The notes beneath the pieces are model-generated. The model ran no database searches. It was not told the origin of the DNA and saw nothing but the letters and a program-made list of their open reading frames with translations. From contig JADKAL010000003.1 of the NCBI GenBank assembly GCA_016715325.1, positions 248,001 through 312,000 on the forward strand: 64,000 nt of DNA, written 5' to 3'. Positions 9,314 through 17,371 of the stretch are shown here, piece after piece. This stretch comes from Methylococcaceae bacterium (GTDB lineage Bacteria > Pseudomonadota > Gammaproteobacteria > Methylococcales > Methylomonadaceae). The first letter of the stretch is position 1, and each line of letters begins with the position of its first letter. The position numbers were made by a program, and so were the translations under genes.

Positions 9314-9578
9314 CCTAAGATATTGATATTTAACAGCTTAAAATTTCATTCACCAGAAAATATTAAAAATTGGCAGTGGATTTGGCAGTGCTGCCGCCGT
9401 GTATAGAGGGGAGGGTGGTTTCTATTACAAGGCCTAGGCTCATTCTTTATAGCGGCATTAAAAATAATTCTATGTCTTCAAGCTAATCAACATACTTTGC
9501 CGGGGGTAAGGCATCAGGGTGTTTCAATAGCCAAGTCGAATACACGTTTTCCCAGTCAATTAATTTTGCTCTGCCATC
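9314..9578 (-). pseudogene. eroded DNA behind tRNA-Ser with a coding remnant
   Basis: No intact gene is present between the tRNA and 9578. Two direct copies of TTGGCAGTG, 12 bp apart, lie at 9370-9378 and 9382-9390. On the minus strand, 9578 down to 9483 reads as a 31-codon open stretch ending in a TAG stop. It contains AKLIDWENVYSTWLLKHPDA and looks like real protein sequence rather than chance, but I do not recognise the family. A tRNA 3' end followed by direct repeats and broken coding sequence is what a decayed integrated element leaves. This reading is inference. Confidence 0.4.
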
Positions 9579-9616
9579 CTATCGTTGACTCGCGTGTATT
9601 TTGAAGCGACAAACTT

Positions 9617-9787
9617 AGATTTGTCACCAACGGCGTTAAGTTAAGCATTAAAAATATGTTTCCCTCGTTGAAAAAGATACCCGAAGAGCTTAGAGTGGTT
9701 AGGGTGTTTTTTCTAATACCCCCATCGATTCCCCTTTTTTCAAAGGGGGAAGTTGGCTTAACTTAACGGCATTGGTGGGTTAAATCT
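9617..9787. repeat. 171-bp terminal-inverted-repeat element (MITE-like)
   Basis: The arms caccaacggcgttaagttaagc (9625-9646) and its near-perfect complement at 9756-9777 (20 of 22 match) enclose about 110 bp. The similarity extends outward to agattt (9617-9622) and aaatct (9782-9787). Between the arms, at 9731-9749, is a C-rich/G-rich hairpin of the widespread CCCCTTTTTTCAAAGGGGG type. There is no reading frame of note. The two arms could form one long cruciform. The rest of the gap to 9950 shows nothing I can name. Confidence 0.7.
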
Positions 9788-9949
9788 GTTATTTTGATGA
9801 ACATTTTGCCTTCCATATTTTCATTAAATCGTCATTGTCTGACAGTTTAGAGACATGACTAATTACAAATGGTAATGCTCAAGGGCAAACATCTAAACCG
9901 TGCAGATTATTTTGCCGTAGGCTAATAAATAAAGGAATCGACTGTTTTA

Positions 9950-11161
9950 CTAATCTTGGTCGTGACCGTGCTTAAATGTAAGCCAGCCCATTGTAAATGC
10001 GATAAATAATCCGAATACAATCACGATGGTTTGCACCGATAAATCGGCATTTATCATTAAGGCGTAAGCGCCCAGCATCAAGAGAATGCTGCCGTTTTCG
10101 TTGAAGTTTTGTAATGCGATTGAGTGGCCTGATCCCATGAGCAGATGTCCTCTATGCTGGAGCAAAGCGTTCATGGGTATCAAAAAACTTCCCGCCAAAG
10201 CGCCTACCAGAATCAGCAAAAAAATTGCTAAACGCCAATCGCTAACCCACGCCATCATGACGATGACCGCGCCCATTGCCATTCCCAAGGGTAAAACGTT
10301 GACGGCATGATTTAACGGCACTAATTTAGCGGCAATAACGGAGCCGATAGCCAGCCCGATTGCAACCACCGCCGTTAATTGGGTGGCTTGTTGCAAATCG
10401 AATTTCAGTGACGACGCCGCCCAGATAAGGATAATAAAGCGTAATGTTGTTCCAGCCCCCCAAAACAAGGAGGTAACTGCTAACGAAACTTGTCCCAAAG
10501 GATCGCGCCATAACAATAAAAAACACCGCCAGAAATCGGTCCAGAGAAACGCCAATTCGGTGTTCGGCATTGCGTGTTCAACAGGCAGTGCCGGAATATA
10601 TAAGTTGAACAGCGCCGCAATTACGTATAAGCCCAAGACCACAAGAATTGCAAATTCCGGTGCGGTATCGATTCCTAAAACAGGGTTGCCGTTAAAAAAA
10701 CTTTCGAAATCATGACTGATTAAAACTCCGCCGATGATAGCGCCTAAGATAATCGCCGCCACGGTAAAACCTTCCATCCAACCATTGGCCCACACTAAAC
10801 GATTAATGGGGAGGTATTCCGTTAAAATACCGTACTTAGCCGGGGAATACAGAGCAGAGCCTGTACCGACCAAACCGTAAGCGAGCAAAGGGTGTACGCC
10901 TAGCGCTAAGGCAAAGCAACCGGCAATTTTGATGCTATTGCTAATAAACATGACCTTGCCTTTCGGGAGCGAATCGGCGTACGGTCCGGCAAACGGCGCA
11001 AGCATAATAAACGACAGTACGAAAAACTGTTGCAACACCGGAATTTGCCACGATGGCGCATTTCTGTCTTTAAGCAGTTCGATAGCCGCAAACAATAAGG
11101 AATTATCCGCCAGCGAGGAAAAAAACTGAGCGGCTAGAATAATGTAAAAGCCACGATTCAT
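9950..11161 (-). CDS. lplT: lysophospholipid transporter LplT (MFS)
   Basis: Major-facilitator protein of 403 aa with about twelve hydrophobic segments, matching LplT, which flips lyso-phosphatidylethanolamine inward across the inner membrane for re-acylation. The start FYIILAAQFFSSLADNSLLFAAI and the motif GSALYSPAKYGILTEYLP (near residue 100) are typical of LplT rather than of drug MFS pumps. In enterobacteria lplT sits beside aas, the acyltransferase/acyl-ACP synthetase. Here aas is absent and the nearby genes on the same strand are a lipid-A-type phosphoesterase and an acyltransferase fusion, which could take over re-acylation (inference). Confidence 0.88.
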   Translation of the reverse strand: MNRGFYIILAAQFFSSLADNSLLFAAIELLKDRNAPSWQIPVLQQFFVLSFIMLAPFAGPYADSLPKGKVMFISNSIKIAGCFALALGVHPLLAYGLVGTGSALYSPAKYGILTEYLPINRLVWANGWMEGFTVAAIILGAIIGGVLISHDFESFFNGNPVLGIDTAPEFAILVVLGLYVIAALFNLYIPALPVEHAMPNTELAFLWTDFWRCFLLLWRDPLGQVSLAVTSLFWGAGTTLRFIILIWAASSLKFDLQQATQLTAVVAIGLAIGSVIAAKLVPLNHAVNVLPLGMAMGAVIVMMAWVSDWRLAIFLLILVGALAGSFLIPMNALLQHRGHLLMGSGHSIALQNFNENGSILLMLGAYALMINADLSVQTIVIVFGLFIAFTMGWLTFKHGHDQD

Positions 11162-11222
11162 AATAATGAAGGCTGATTGATTGTCTGAAATGAAATTGAG
11201 TTGGGGTGTGCCGGTCGGCTAG

Positions 11223-12014
11223 TTATAAATTGCTGAATTGCGCATCCATTGTTTCATAAGGGAGCGATTGCTCCGACCTTAGCCATCGTATCAGTTCTAA
11301 CGTGCCATTTGTATGTTCGACAATAGCGGTACAACTTTCCACGAAATCGCCGGTATTAATGTATAAAAAACCCTCGATTTCCTTAATTTCAGCGTGATGG
11401 ATATGACCGCACACTACGCCGTCCAAACCATCGTCTTTCAAGGTATTGACAATGCTTTGTTCGTAATCCGAAATGAACTGGACGGCATTCTTCACTTTAA
11501 ATTTCAGATAGGCCGATAATGAAAAATGCGATTGCACCCCCAGCCAACGTCGGATTATTCTTAAATATCGGTTGAATTCAAGTAGCAGGTCGTAACTTTC
11601 GCTGCCTAATTTTGCAAGCCATCGGTGATACTTGGCAATGGTGTCGTATTCATCGCCGTGAACGACGAGCAAGCGCTTGCCCAGTAACGTGGTATGAATA
11701 TCGGAATTTTTGACGGTGATGTCGCCGAAGACATAGCTATCGTAATCCCTGACGTTTTCATCATGGTTGCCCGGCACGTAGATGATCTGGGTGCCGTGGC
11801 GAGCTTTACGTAAGACTTTTTGAATGATGGTATTGTGATCGCGAGGCCAATACATTTTTTTTGAAAGCGCCCAAAAGTCGATAATATCGCCGACCAAGTA
11901 AAGTTTTTCGCTTTCATTGTATTTTAGAAAATCCAGTAATACGTCTGCTTGGCATTGCGTGGAACCCAGGTGAAGATCGGAAATCCAAATGGTTCGATAA
12001 GCGTTGATAGGCAT
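11223..12014 (-). CDS. LpxH-like metallophosphoesterase
   Basis: Calcineurin-type phosphoesterase of 263 aa related to UDP-2,3-diacylglucosamine hydrolase (lipid A pathway). The five metal motifs are visible in order: ISDLHLG (residues about 11-17), GDIIDFW (about 42), PGNHDE (about 80), VVHGDEYD (about 118) and CGHIHHAEI (about 205), with NTGDFVES after it. It is longer than E. coli LpxH and belongs to the LpxH2-like branch found beside lipid genes, so the exact substrate is uncertain. The run of three same-strand envelope genes (lplT, this gene, acyltransferase fusion) suggests a role in membrane lipid turnover. Confidence 0.82.
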   Translation of the reverse strand: MPINAYRTIWISDLHLGSTQCQADVLLDFLKYNESEKLYLVGDIIDFWALSKKMYWPRDHNTIIQKVLRKARHGTQIIYVPGNHDENVRDYDSYVFGDITVKNSDIHTTLLGKRLLVVHGDEYDTIAKYHRWLAKLGSESYDLLLEFNRYLRIIRRWLGVQSHFSLSAYLKFKVKNAVQFISDYEQSIVNTLKDDGLDGVVCGHIHHAEIKEIEGFLYINTGDFVESCTAIVEHTNGTLELIRWLRSEQSLPYETMDAQFSNL

Positions 12015-12178
12015 GACTTTCCTATTGATTTGTTGAACGATTCGATTAACGAGAGTTTAGCGAAAGCATATTAACGTTATGTGACAACGTAATAAAATTG
12101 CGGACTTATCTTTACTATACAAATTTTGAATAAGTCACAGCATTACGCTTTAAAGTGCAGTAATGACTGTCAGAGGTA

Positions 12179-13912
12179 TTAATGTTTTAAAGCAGAATTA
12201 AATCCGTTCTGAATGTAGCGTAGCTTCTTTTTGGGTGCGATTTTATCGATTTCGACCATGATCAGGCTGTCGATACAATCATTAAATTGCGCATCCACGT
12301 TAAAACCGATGAAATGACATCCCTGATCGATACATAGCTCTACGTATTGTTTATAGAGCGTTGGGACTTTCACCCCCAGTTTTTTTAATTCGCTATTGAG
12401 TATTTTGTAACTGCTGGGGTAATCGGCGCTGAACTCTTGCAAAGCAAAGCGTTTACTTGCCGGCGAAAGATTGAACGGCGATCGCGCCGGCACTTGCTCT
12501 AAATGGTTGCCGAATTGCCGGTCGTAAAACGATACGATGAGTTCTTTGGCGAGTTGAGGATAGCTGTTACTCAAGCTCAAAGGGCCGAATAAATATTTAA
12601 TATCGGGACGGGTATTTAAGTAGGCCCCGATTCCGTACCAAAGATATTCCAAGCTATGCTGACCCCAATAGCGTGGCTGCACAAAACTGCGGCCTAATTC
12701 GATGGCGTGAGGTAAGTACGCGGAAAAATGATTATCGAGATCGAATAAAGTTTGCGTATAAAACCCGTCAATTCCGAAGTTACGCATGATCTCAGAACCT
12801 TCGCCTATACGGTACGCGCCTACGATTTCGAGATTTTCATCGTCCCATAACACAATGTGCCGGTAGTAGGTATCGAATTGATCCAGATCCAGGGATAGCC
12901 CGGTTCCTTCATCTACGCTTCGAAACGTCAATTCTCTAAGCCGGGCAATTTCTTGCATGACCGGGCAGTCGTACTGGAAGTCGTATAAGTAAATTTTCTT
13001 ATTGTCGCGGGTTTCGCCTAACAAATCGGATTTGGCGAGGATTTTTTTAATCGCTTTGGGATTAGCCGGATGAATGACGGTTTCTACCGTTGGGAATAAG
13101 GCTTTTTTATGTTTTTTACCCAAATTAATAACATGTTTCCTAAACCGGCGGCAGAGTTCGTCCTCGGATTCCTTCAATTCCGCAAACGCGCTATACGGTA
13201 TGGGCGCGCCCACTTTGAATTTAATTTCCTGATTTTTTTTATTGAACATTTCCTGCACGAGCAGCATGGTTCCTAGCGGTTTATACAGCGTGGACAAACT
13301 GTAAAACCAAGCCGAATTTTTGGCCTTAATATGAACGGGCAAAATAGGACTACGGGTTTTTTTAGCGAGTTTCAAAAAACCGTTTTGCCACTGGCCGTCG
13401 CGGATGCCCTTGGGCGTAATACGAGAAACTTCCCCCGCTGGAAACAAGATGATCGCTTCCTCGTTTTCCAACGCCGCAATTAAGTTCCGGTAAAAGCTGC
13501 GTAAATTCTGTTGTTCGCCCAACACCTCGACGGGAAAAAATAACGAAGCCAGCGGCTCCATGTGATTCAACAGCCGGTTCGCCACAATGCGCACATCCGG
13601 ACGAACGGTTCTGATCAGTTTAATTAAAGCAAGTCCGTCTAATGTGCCGATGGGATGATTTGCAACGATGACTAATCGGCCTTCGGAAGGAATGTTGCCG
13701 ATGCAACGATGGTTGATTTGGTAGCTGAATTTAAAATAATGCAGCAGCTTATCCAAAAAAGCATAACCGCGCAGATGACGGTTATTTTCAATGACTTTAT
13801 TTAAGTCATCTTCATGAATCAATTTTTTTAAGGTTTTAACGATGAATCGTTTATGTTTACCCGGATTTATAGCAGGGTAAGTTTCATTTAAAAGTTTTTC
13901 GGCATCGATCAT
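12179..13912 (-). CDS. PlsC + GNAT fused acyltransferase, candidate OlsF-type ornithine lipid synthase
   Basis: A 577-aa two-domain protein. The N-terminal half (residues about 1-270) is a PlsC-type lysophospholipid acyltransferase. Its catalytic box is NHPIGTLDG, and FPAGEVSR matches the glycerophosphate-binding motif. The C-terminal half (about 290-577) is a hemolysin-type GNAT domain like OlsB, with LRELTFRSVDEGTGLSLDLDQFD, IVGAYRIG and ELGRSFVQPRYWG. OlsB acylates ornithine to lyso-ornithine lipid and OlsA adds the second acyl chain. The fused OlsF of Serratia carries the OlsA-like part first and the OlsB-like part second, as I recall, which is the order seen here. A hemolysin-like protein of other function remains possible. 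Ornithine lipids often replace phospholipids when phosphate is scarce, which fits the neighbouring region, though I see no clear Pho box before this gene. Confidence 0.75.
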   Translation of the reverse strand: MIDAEKLLNETYPAINPGKHKRFIVKTLKKLIHEDDLNKVIENNRHLRGYAFLDKLLHYFKFSYQINHRCIGNIPSEGRLVIVANHPIGTLDGLALIKLIRTVRPDVRIVANRLLNHMEPLASLFFPVEVLGEQQNLRSFYRNLIAALENEEAIILFPAGEVSRITPKGIRDGQWQNGFLKLAKKTRSPILPVHIKAKNSAWFYSLSTLYKPLGTMLLVQEMFNKKNQEIKFKVGAPIPYSAFAELKESEDELCRRFRKHVINLGKKHKKALFPTVETVIHPANPKAIKKILAKSDLLGETRDNKKIYLYDFQYDCPVMQEIARLRELTFRSVDEGTGLSLDLDQFDTYYRHIVLWDDENLEIVGAYRIGEGSEIMRNFGIDGFYTQTLFDLDNHFSAYLPHAIELGRSFVQPRYWGQHSLEYLWYGIGAYLNTRPDIKYLFGPLSLSNSYPQLAKELIVSFYDRQFGNHLEQVPARSPFNLSPASKRFALQEFSADYPSSYKILNSELKKLGVKVPTLYKQYVELCIDQGCHFIGFNVDAQFNDCIDSLIMVEIDKIAPKKKLRYIQNGFNSALKH

Positions 13913-13927
13913 GTTGTGCTTAAAAAA

Positions 13928-14205
13928 ATGCTTGAAAAGAGTGATTTAGGCGCATTTAAACACCCAGGTACGCTGCACAAATACCGCAAACTCGATTTGG
14001 TAATTGTGTTACTTTTTTTGATTGCAGCGGCAAAGCCGATGTTAAAGGTATAGTTTTCAAAACACCGCTAACCAGCGATAGAGCCTTATTCGTGGGAAGT
14101 GTATTCGATCAATGTTACAGGATTGTGGCAAATGACCTTAGATATGACTTGGAGATTGCGTACTATCGACGTCAGCACAATCGTATAATCTTGAGAAAAA
14201 ATTGA
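13928..14205 (+). pseudogene. unrecognised small gene, frameshifted or decayed
   Basis: The ATG at 13928 opens 41 codons (MLEKSDLGAFKHPGTLHKYR...). If one T is restored in the T7 run at 14013-14019, the frame continues in coding-looking sequence (KADVKGIVFKTPLTSDRALF, then FVGSVFDQCYRIVANDL) to a stop at 14203-14205, giving about 92 aa. I do not recognise the family. Other short open stretches follow in different frames up to 14330, so the whole 13913-14333 gap may be a decayed gene. The single-base loss matches the pattern at three other sites in the window. Confidence 0.35.
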
Positions 14206-14333
14206 AACCGGCTGTTAAGCCTGAACAGACCTTAAAATTGAATAAATGCGAGTTGAAAAAAATCGCCATCCTTGGCAAGGTAAATACACCTTCACAGATG
14301 TGTTGAATGATGCAATATCAGACAATGAGTGTT

Positions 14334-15539
14334 TTAGAAGTGTTTACGACATGACTTTTGACCATTGAGTTTTTCATTAGTGATTGCAGTCGACTCGGCG
14401 AGCGCGGCAATACCGGTATCGGGAAAATCGGTAAACAGGCCGTCGAGACCCTGATTAAAGTAATAGGTCATTTCGGCTTTCGGATCGCTGAAGCCGTAGC
14501 CGCTGGCATCGTTGCGGAAGGTCCAGGTATGCACCAATAAACCTTTACGATGCGCGTTCTCGATAACGCCGGTACTGCCTTCGACTCTGCGGTCGTTGAT
14601 AGTGAGTTTGCCGTCACCGTTACGGTCGATGCCGTCGTCCACTGTTTTAACCAGATACGGTTTCCAAGGACCGATACCGTCGGCGTAAGATCTCACAAAA
14701 TTTAAGCCGCGATTCGTCAATAAATCGGCATAGGTAAAAGGGAGTCCGGCTACTACGAAGTCGTAAGGTTGTTTCGATGGCGGTACTAACGACAAAGAAC
14801 CGTCCGGGTTAACGTCGTCGGCATCGATAAGCTGTACCAGTTTAATGCGGGTTTTTTTGCTTAAGTAGCGTAAATTGCCGACTTCAAACGATTGGATAAA
14901 CACCGGCACGCATTCGTTATTGCCGTAATTGCGGTGCAGGGTTTTCACCAGTTTATTTTCGAAAACGTGTTTGCCGAATAAAGTCTCATGAAAAGTCGAG
15001 TGTTTTATCTCAGGATAAATACCGATTGTCCGATTCATAACTTTACCTTTTGCCTTGGTTAAAGCGATGACTTCTTCCAGTGCAGGTATTTCGAATTGAC
15101 CGTCATAGGCGGTATTGCCCGGACGCAAAGCCGGTAAGCGTTCCTTGGCGCGCAAGGTTTTGATTTCCGCCAGAGTAAAATCGCTAGCGAACCAGTCCGT
15201 AACCGGAAAGCCGTCGACTTGACGCGTGGTTTTACGCGCGGCGAACTCGGGATGATCGGCAACGTCGGTAGTGCTGCCCAGCATGGGCTCGTGCCGGGCG
15301 ATCATTCGTCCGTCTTTGGTGAGGACGAGATCGGGTTCGACAAAATCGGCGCCCATTTCAATCGCCAATTCATAACTTGCTAGCGTGTGTTCTGGGCGGT
15401 ATCCCGATGCGCCGCGATGACCGATAACAATCGGAGTAACAACGGCGGAATGTGCTTTTGCATGAGCATGATTGTTTGTTGCATGGATTGCAAGCAAGCT
15501 GGCAATAATCAAAAAAGCGGGGATGGGTTGTTTTTTCAT
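14334..15539 (-). CDS. periplasmic glycerophosphodiester phosphodiesterase
   Basis: Hydrolyses deacylated phospholipids (glycerophosphodiesters) to glycerol 3-phosphate and an alcohol, recovering phosphorus outside the cytoplasm. The start is placed at 15539: an upstream GAGG lies about 8 bases before that ATG, the ORF then begins with a clean signal peptide (MKKQPIPAFLIIASLLAIHA), and an earlier in-frame start would overlap phoD. The catalytic signature is HRGASGYRPEHTLASYE with GADFVEPD. IYPEIKHS, FIQSFE and LVHTWTFRND follow in the order expected for GlpQ-type enzymes. The length is 401 aa. It follows phoD by 37 bp and is therefore probably driven by the Pho boxes before phoD. Confidence 0.9.
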   Translation of the reverse strand: MKKQPIPAFLIIASLLAIHATNNHAHAKAHSAVVTPIVIGHRGASGYRPEHTLASYELAIEMGADFVEPDLVLTKDGRMIARHEPMLGSTTDVADHPEFAARKTTRQVDGFPVTDWFASDFTLAEIKTLRAKERLPALRPGNTAYDGQFEIPALEEVIALTKAKGKVMNRTIGIYPEIKHSTFHETLFGKHVFENKLVKTLHRNYGNNECVPVFIQSFEVGNLRYLSKKTRIKLVQLIDADDVNPDGSLSLVPPSKQPYDFVVAGLPFTYADLLTNRGLNFVRSYADGIGPWKPYLVKTVDDGIDRNGDGKLTINDRRVEGSTGVIENAHRKGLLVHTWTFRNDASGYGFSDPKAEMTYYFNQGLDGLFTDFPDTGIAALAESTAITNEKLNGQKSCRKHF

Positions 15540-15576
15540 AAAGAGCCTCGTAATAAATAAAAAGTGTCGAACAGTC

Positions 15577-17163
15577 TTATTCGGCATTTAATGTTTTGCT
15601 GAACAAGGATGTTCCCTCGATATCTTTCAAATCGACCGTCAAGTCTTTGGTTTTTTTATCGATATTGACTTCGCCGAAGAACTGTAAGCCTGCATAAGGC
15701 GATAGATTCGCTTGTCCGGCAGGCGGGGCTTTCACGAACATGACTTGCGGACCGAAGGTGCCGTCCGTCGTATTCGGCCCGAACGAACCGGCGTTCAAAG
15801 GACCGGCGACGAATTCCCAAAACGGCGTGAAATCTTTCGTAGCGGCTTTCTTCGGATCGTAAAAATGTGCGGCGGCGTAGTGGACGTCGGCGGTTAACCA
15901 AACAATATTTTTAATATCCGCTCGTTTGATAAAACGGAGTAAACGCGCAATCTCTAATTCGCGACCCGCAGCAGGACCGCTGTCGCCGTTGGCGACTGCT
16001 TCCCATAGGGGTTTGCCGTTTGCATCTGCACCGTCGCCGATATTCAGACCGATCGGCATATCGGCGGAAATCACCTTCCAAGTGGCTTGGGAAGATTTCA
16101 ATTGAGTTTTTAACCATTCTAATTGTGTTTCGCCTAAAAATGCCGTTTGGTAACTTTCGGCGGTTTGCAAGTTATTGGTATTCGGTCCACGGTAGCTGCG
16201 CATGTCCAAGACGAAAACGTCCAGCATTTTGCTGTAGCTTATCTTGCGGTAGATACGTTCGGATTCCTCGGCGTCGTGCGGACGTAGGGGCGCATACTCG
16301 TGAAAAGCTTTGGTGGCGTGACCGATCAGTGTTGGAATATCTTTCAAGGTATAGCGTGGATCGGCGCTAAGATCCTTGGCGTCCGACCAGTTATTGACGG
16401 CCTCGTGATCGTCCCATTGCCAGATTTGCGGTACTTCAGCGTTAAACCGGCGGACATTTTCGTCTAATAAGTTGTATTTGTAACGACCGCGAAATTCGTT
16501 AAGGGTTTCAGCGACTTTGCTGACTTCGGGCGTCACAAGGTTATTCCAAAGCTGACCGTTTTCGGCGGTTTTGCTTTCCGGTATCGGACCGTCGGAATAC
16601 ACATTATCGCCGCTTTGAATAAAAAACTGCGGTTGAACCAGACGCATGGTTTCATAGATTTTCATGCCGCCGAAGGCTTCGTTGATACCCCAGCCTTGAC
16701 CGGCGGTATCGCCGCCCCAAACAAAACGAACATTGTCGCGCTTGCCGATGGTGTGGAACTGTCCGGTGACCGGGTCGCTTTTGGTTTTTGCGTTAGTCAA
16801 ATCCTCAAACCAGACCTTCACAAAAATATCGCGACCTTCAGGTAAGCCCGTTAAATCTTGACGTGCGGTGAAGTCGCTGGTTTCGAGCGCAAACGGGCCC
16901 CGCACTAAACGAGCATTATCGAACGCTTCGTTAAAGGCGTATTCGATAAACATCCGCGCCGGACGGTCGGCTCTGCTCCAGATCACGGCTTTTCCCGGTG
17001 CTAAATCGCCGATTTGAATGCCTTGTTCCATCAACGGCTTTATATCGACTGCATCGGCTAAGCCTGCTAGGGGAGCGAGCAGTGCTATCGGCAGACAACA
17101 ATATTGAAGAGCAGAATGCTTAATTACGGATTTTTGTAGGGCTTTATAACTCAACTTTTTCAT
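15577..17163 (-). CDS. phoD: alkaline phosphatase D (PhoD family)
   Basis: Secreted phosphodiesterase/phosphomonoesterase using Fe and Ca in characterised members; it releases phosphate from organic esters. I chose the ATG at 17163 because AGGAG lies 8 bases upstream; a GTG nine bases earlier is possible. The N-terminal signal segment is SALQYCCLPIALLAPLAGLADA, without an obvious twin-arginine pair, whereas many PhoD are Tat exported. A PhoD N-terminal domain (residues about 40-140) precedes the catalytic part, which shows VWGGDTAGQGWG, FIQSGDNVYSDGP, IWQWDDHEAVNN, VFVLDMRSYR and WLTADVHYAAAHF. The length is 528 aa. It is divergently transcribed from the PhoX-like gene and has its own array of Pho boxes. 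Confidence 0.92.
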   Translation of the reverse strand: MKKLSYKALQKSVIKHSALQYCCLPIALLAPLAGLADAVDIKPLMEQGIQIGDLAPGKAVIWSRADRPARMFIEYAFNEAFDNARLVRGPFALETSDFTARQDLTGLPEGRDIFVKVWFEDLTNAKTKSDPVTGQFHTIGKRDNVRFVWGGDTAGQGWGINEAFGGMKIYETMRLVQPQFFIQSGDNVYSDGPIPESKTAENGQLWNNLVTPEVSKVAETLNEFRGRYKYNLLDENVRRFNAEVPQIWQWDDHEAVNNWSDAKDLSADPRYTLKDIPTLIGHATKAFHEYAPLRPHDAEESERIYRKISYSKMLDVFVLDMRSYRGPNTNNLQTAESYQTAFLGETQLEWLKTQLKSSQATWKVISADMPIGLNIGDGADANGKPLWEAVANGDSGPAAGRELEIARLLRFIKRADIKNIVWLTADVHYAAAHFYDPKKAATKDFTPFWEFVAGPLNAGSFGPNTTDGTFGPQVMFVKAPPAGQANLSPYAGLQFFGEVNIDKKTKDLTVDLKDIEGTSLFSKTLNAE

Positions 17164-17199
17164 AGCGTTCACTCCTAAAGTGCAGTTGAAGAGATTCGC

Positions 17200-17244
17200 A
17201 TTCTAGGTAGGCGTTATGACAATCCAGTGAAGAATTAATGACAA
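17200..17244 (-). promoter_or_regulatory. Pho box array and -10 for phoD
   Basis: On the minus strand three heptamers sit at an exact 11-bp period: TTGTCAT (17244-17238), TCTTCAC (17233-17227) and TTGTCAT (17222-17216). The PhoB half-site consensus is CTGTCAT. A -10-like TAGAAT (17205-17200) begins 10 bp after the last heptamer, the spacing known for PhoB-activated promoters, which lack a good -35. Confidence 0.8.
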
Positions 17245-17274
17245 ATAAATGAAGAGCGTCTTTATTCCGGTAGT

Positions 17275-17330
17275 GTGTCAAAAAACCTTAACTCAACTGT
17301 CATTAACTTTTCATATTGAGCGCCTACGAT
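17275..17330 (+). promoter_or_regulatory. Pho box array and -10 for the PhoX-like gene
   Basis: Plus-strand heptamers lie at 11-bp period: GTGTCAA (17275), CCTTAAC (17286, weak), CTGTCAT (17297) and TTTTCAT (17308-17314). A -10-like TACGAT at 17325-17330 begins 10 bp after the last repeat. Together with the opposite-facing array at 17216-17244, this makes a compact divergent Pho promoter. Confidence 0.78.
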
Positions 17331-17371
17331 GATCGTTGGAACACCCACTCACAAAGAACAAAGGAGATCTA

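Noticed and set aside
9370..9390. TTGGCAGTGGATTTGGCA as a sigma54 -24/-12 promoter
   Set aside because: The GG and GC elements are 11 bp apart instead of 10, and no gene follows in the right direction. Direct repeats fit better.
12061..12110. TTGTCAC on the minus strand before the LpxH-like gene as a Pho box
   Set aside because: Only one acceptable half-site; the heptamer 11 bp away matches 4 of 7 and no -10 follows at the right distance.
13928..14333. Several short overlapping ORFs in the gap as separate small genes
   Set aside because: They lie in three frames, lack ribosome binding sites and are best explained as one broken gene.
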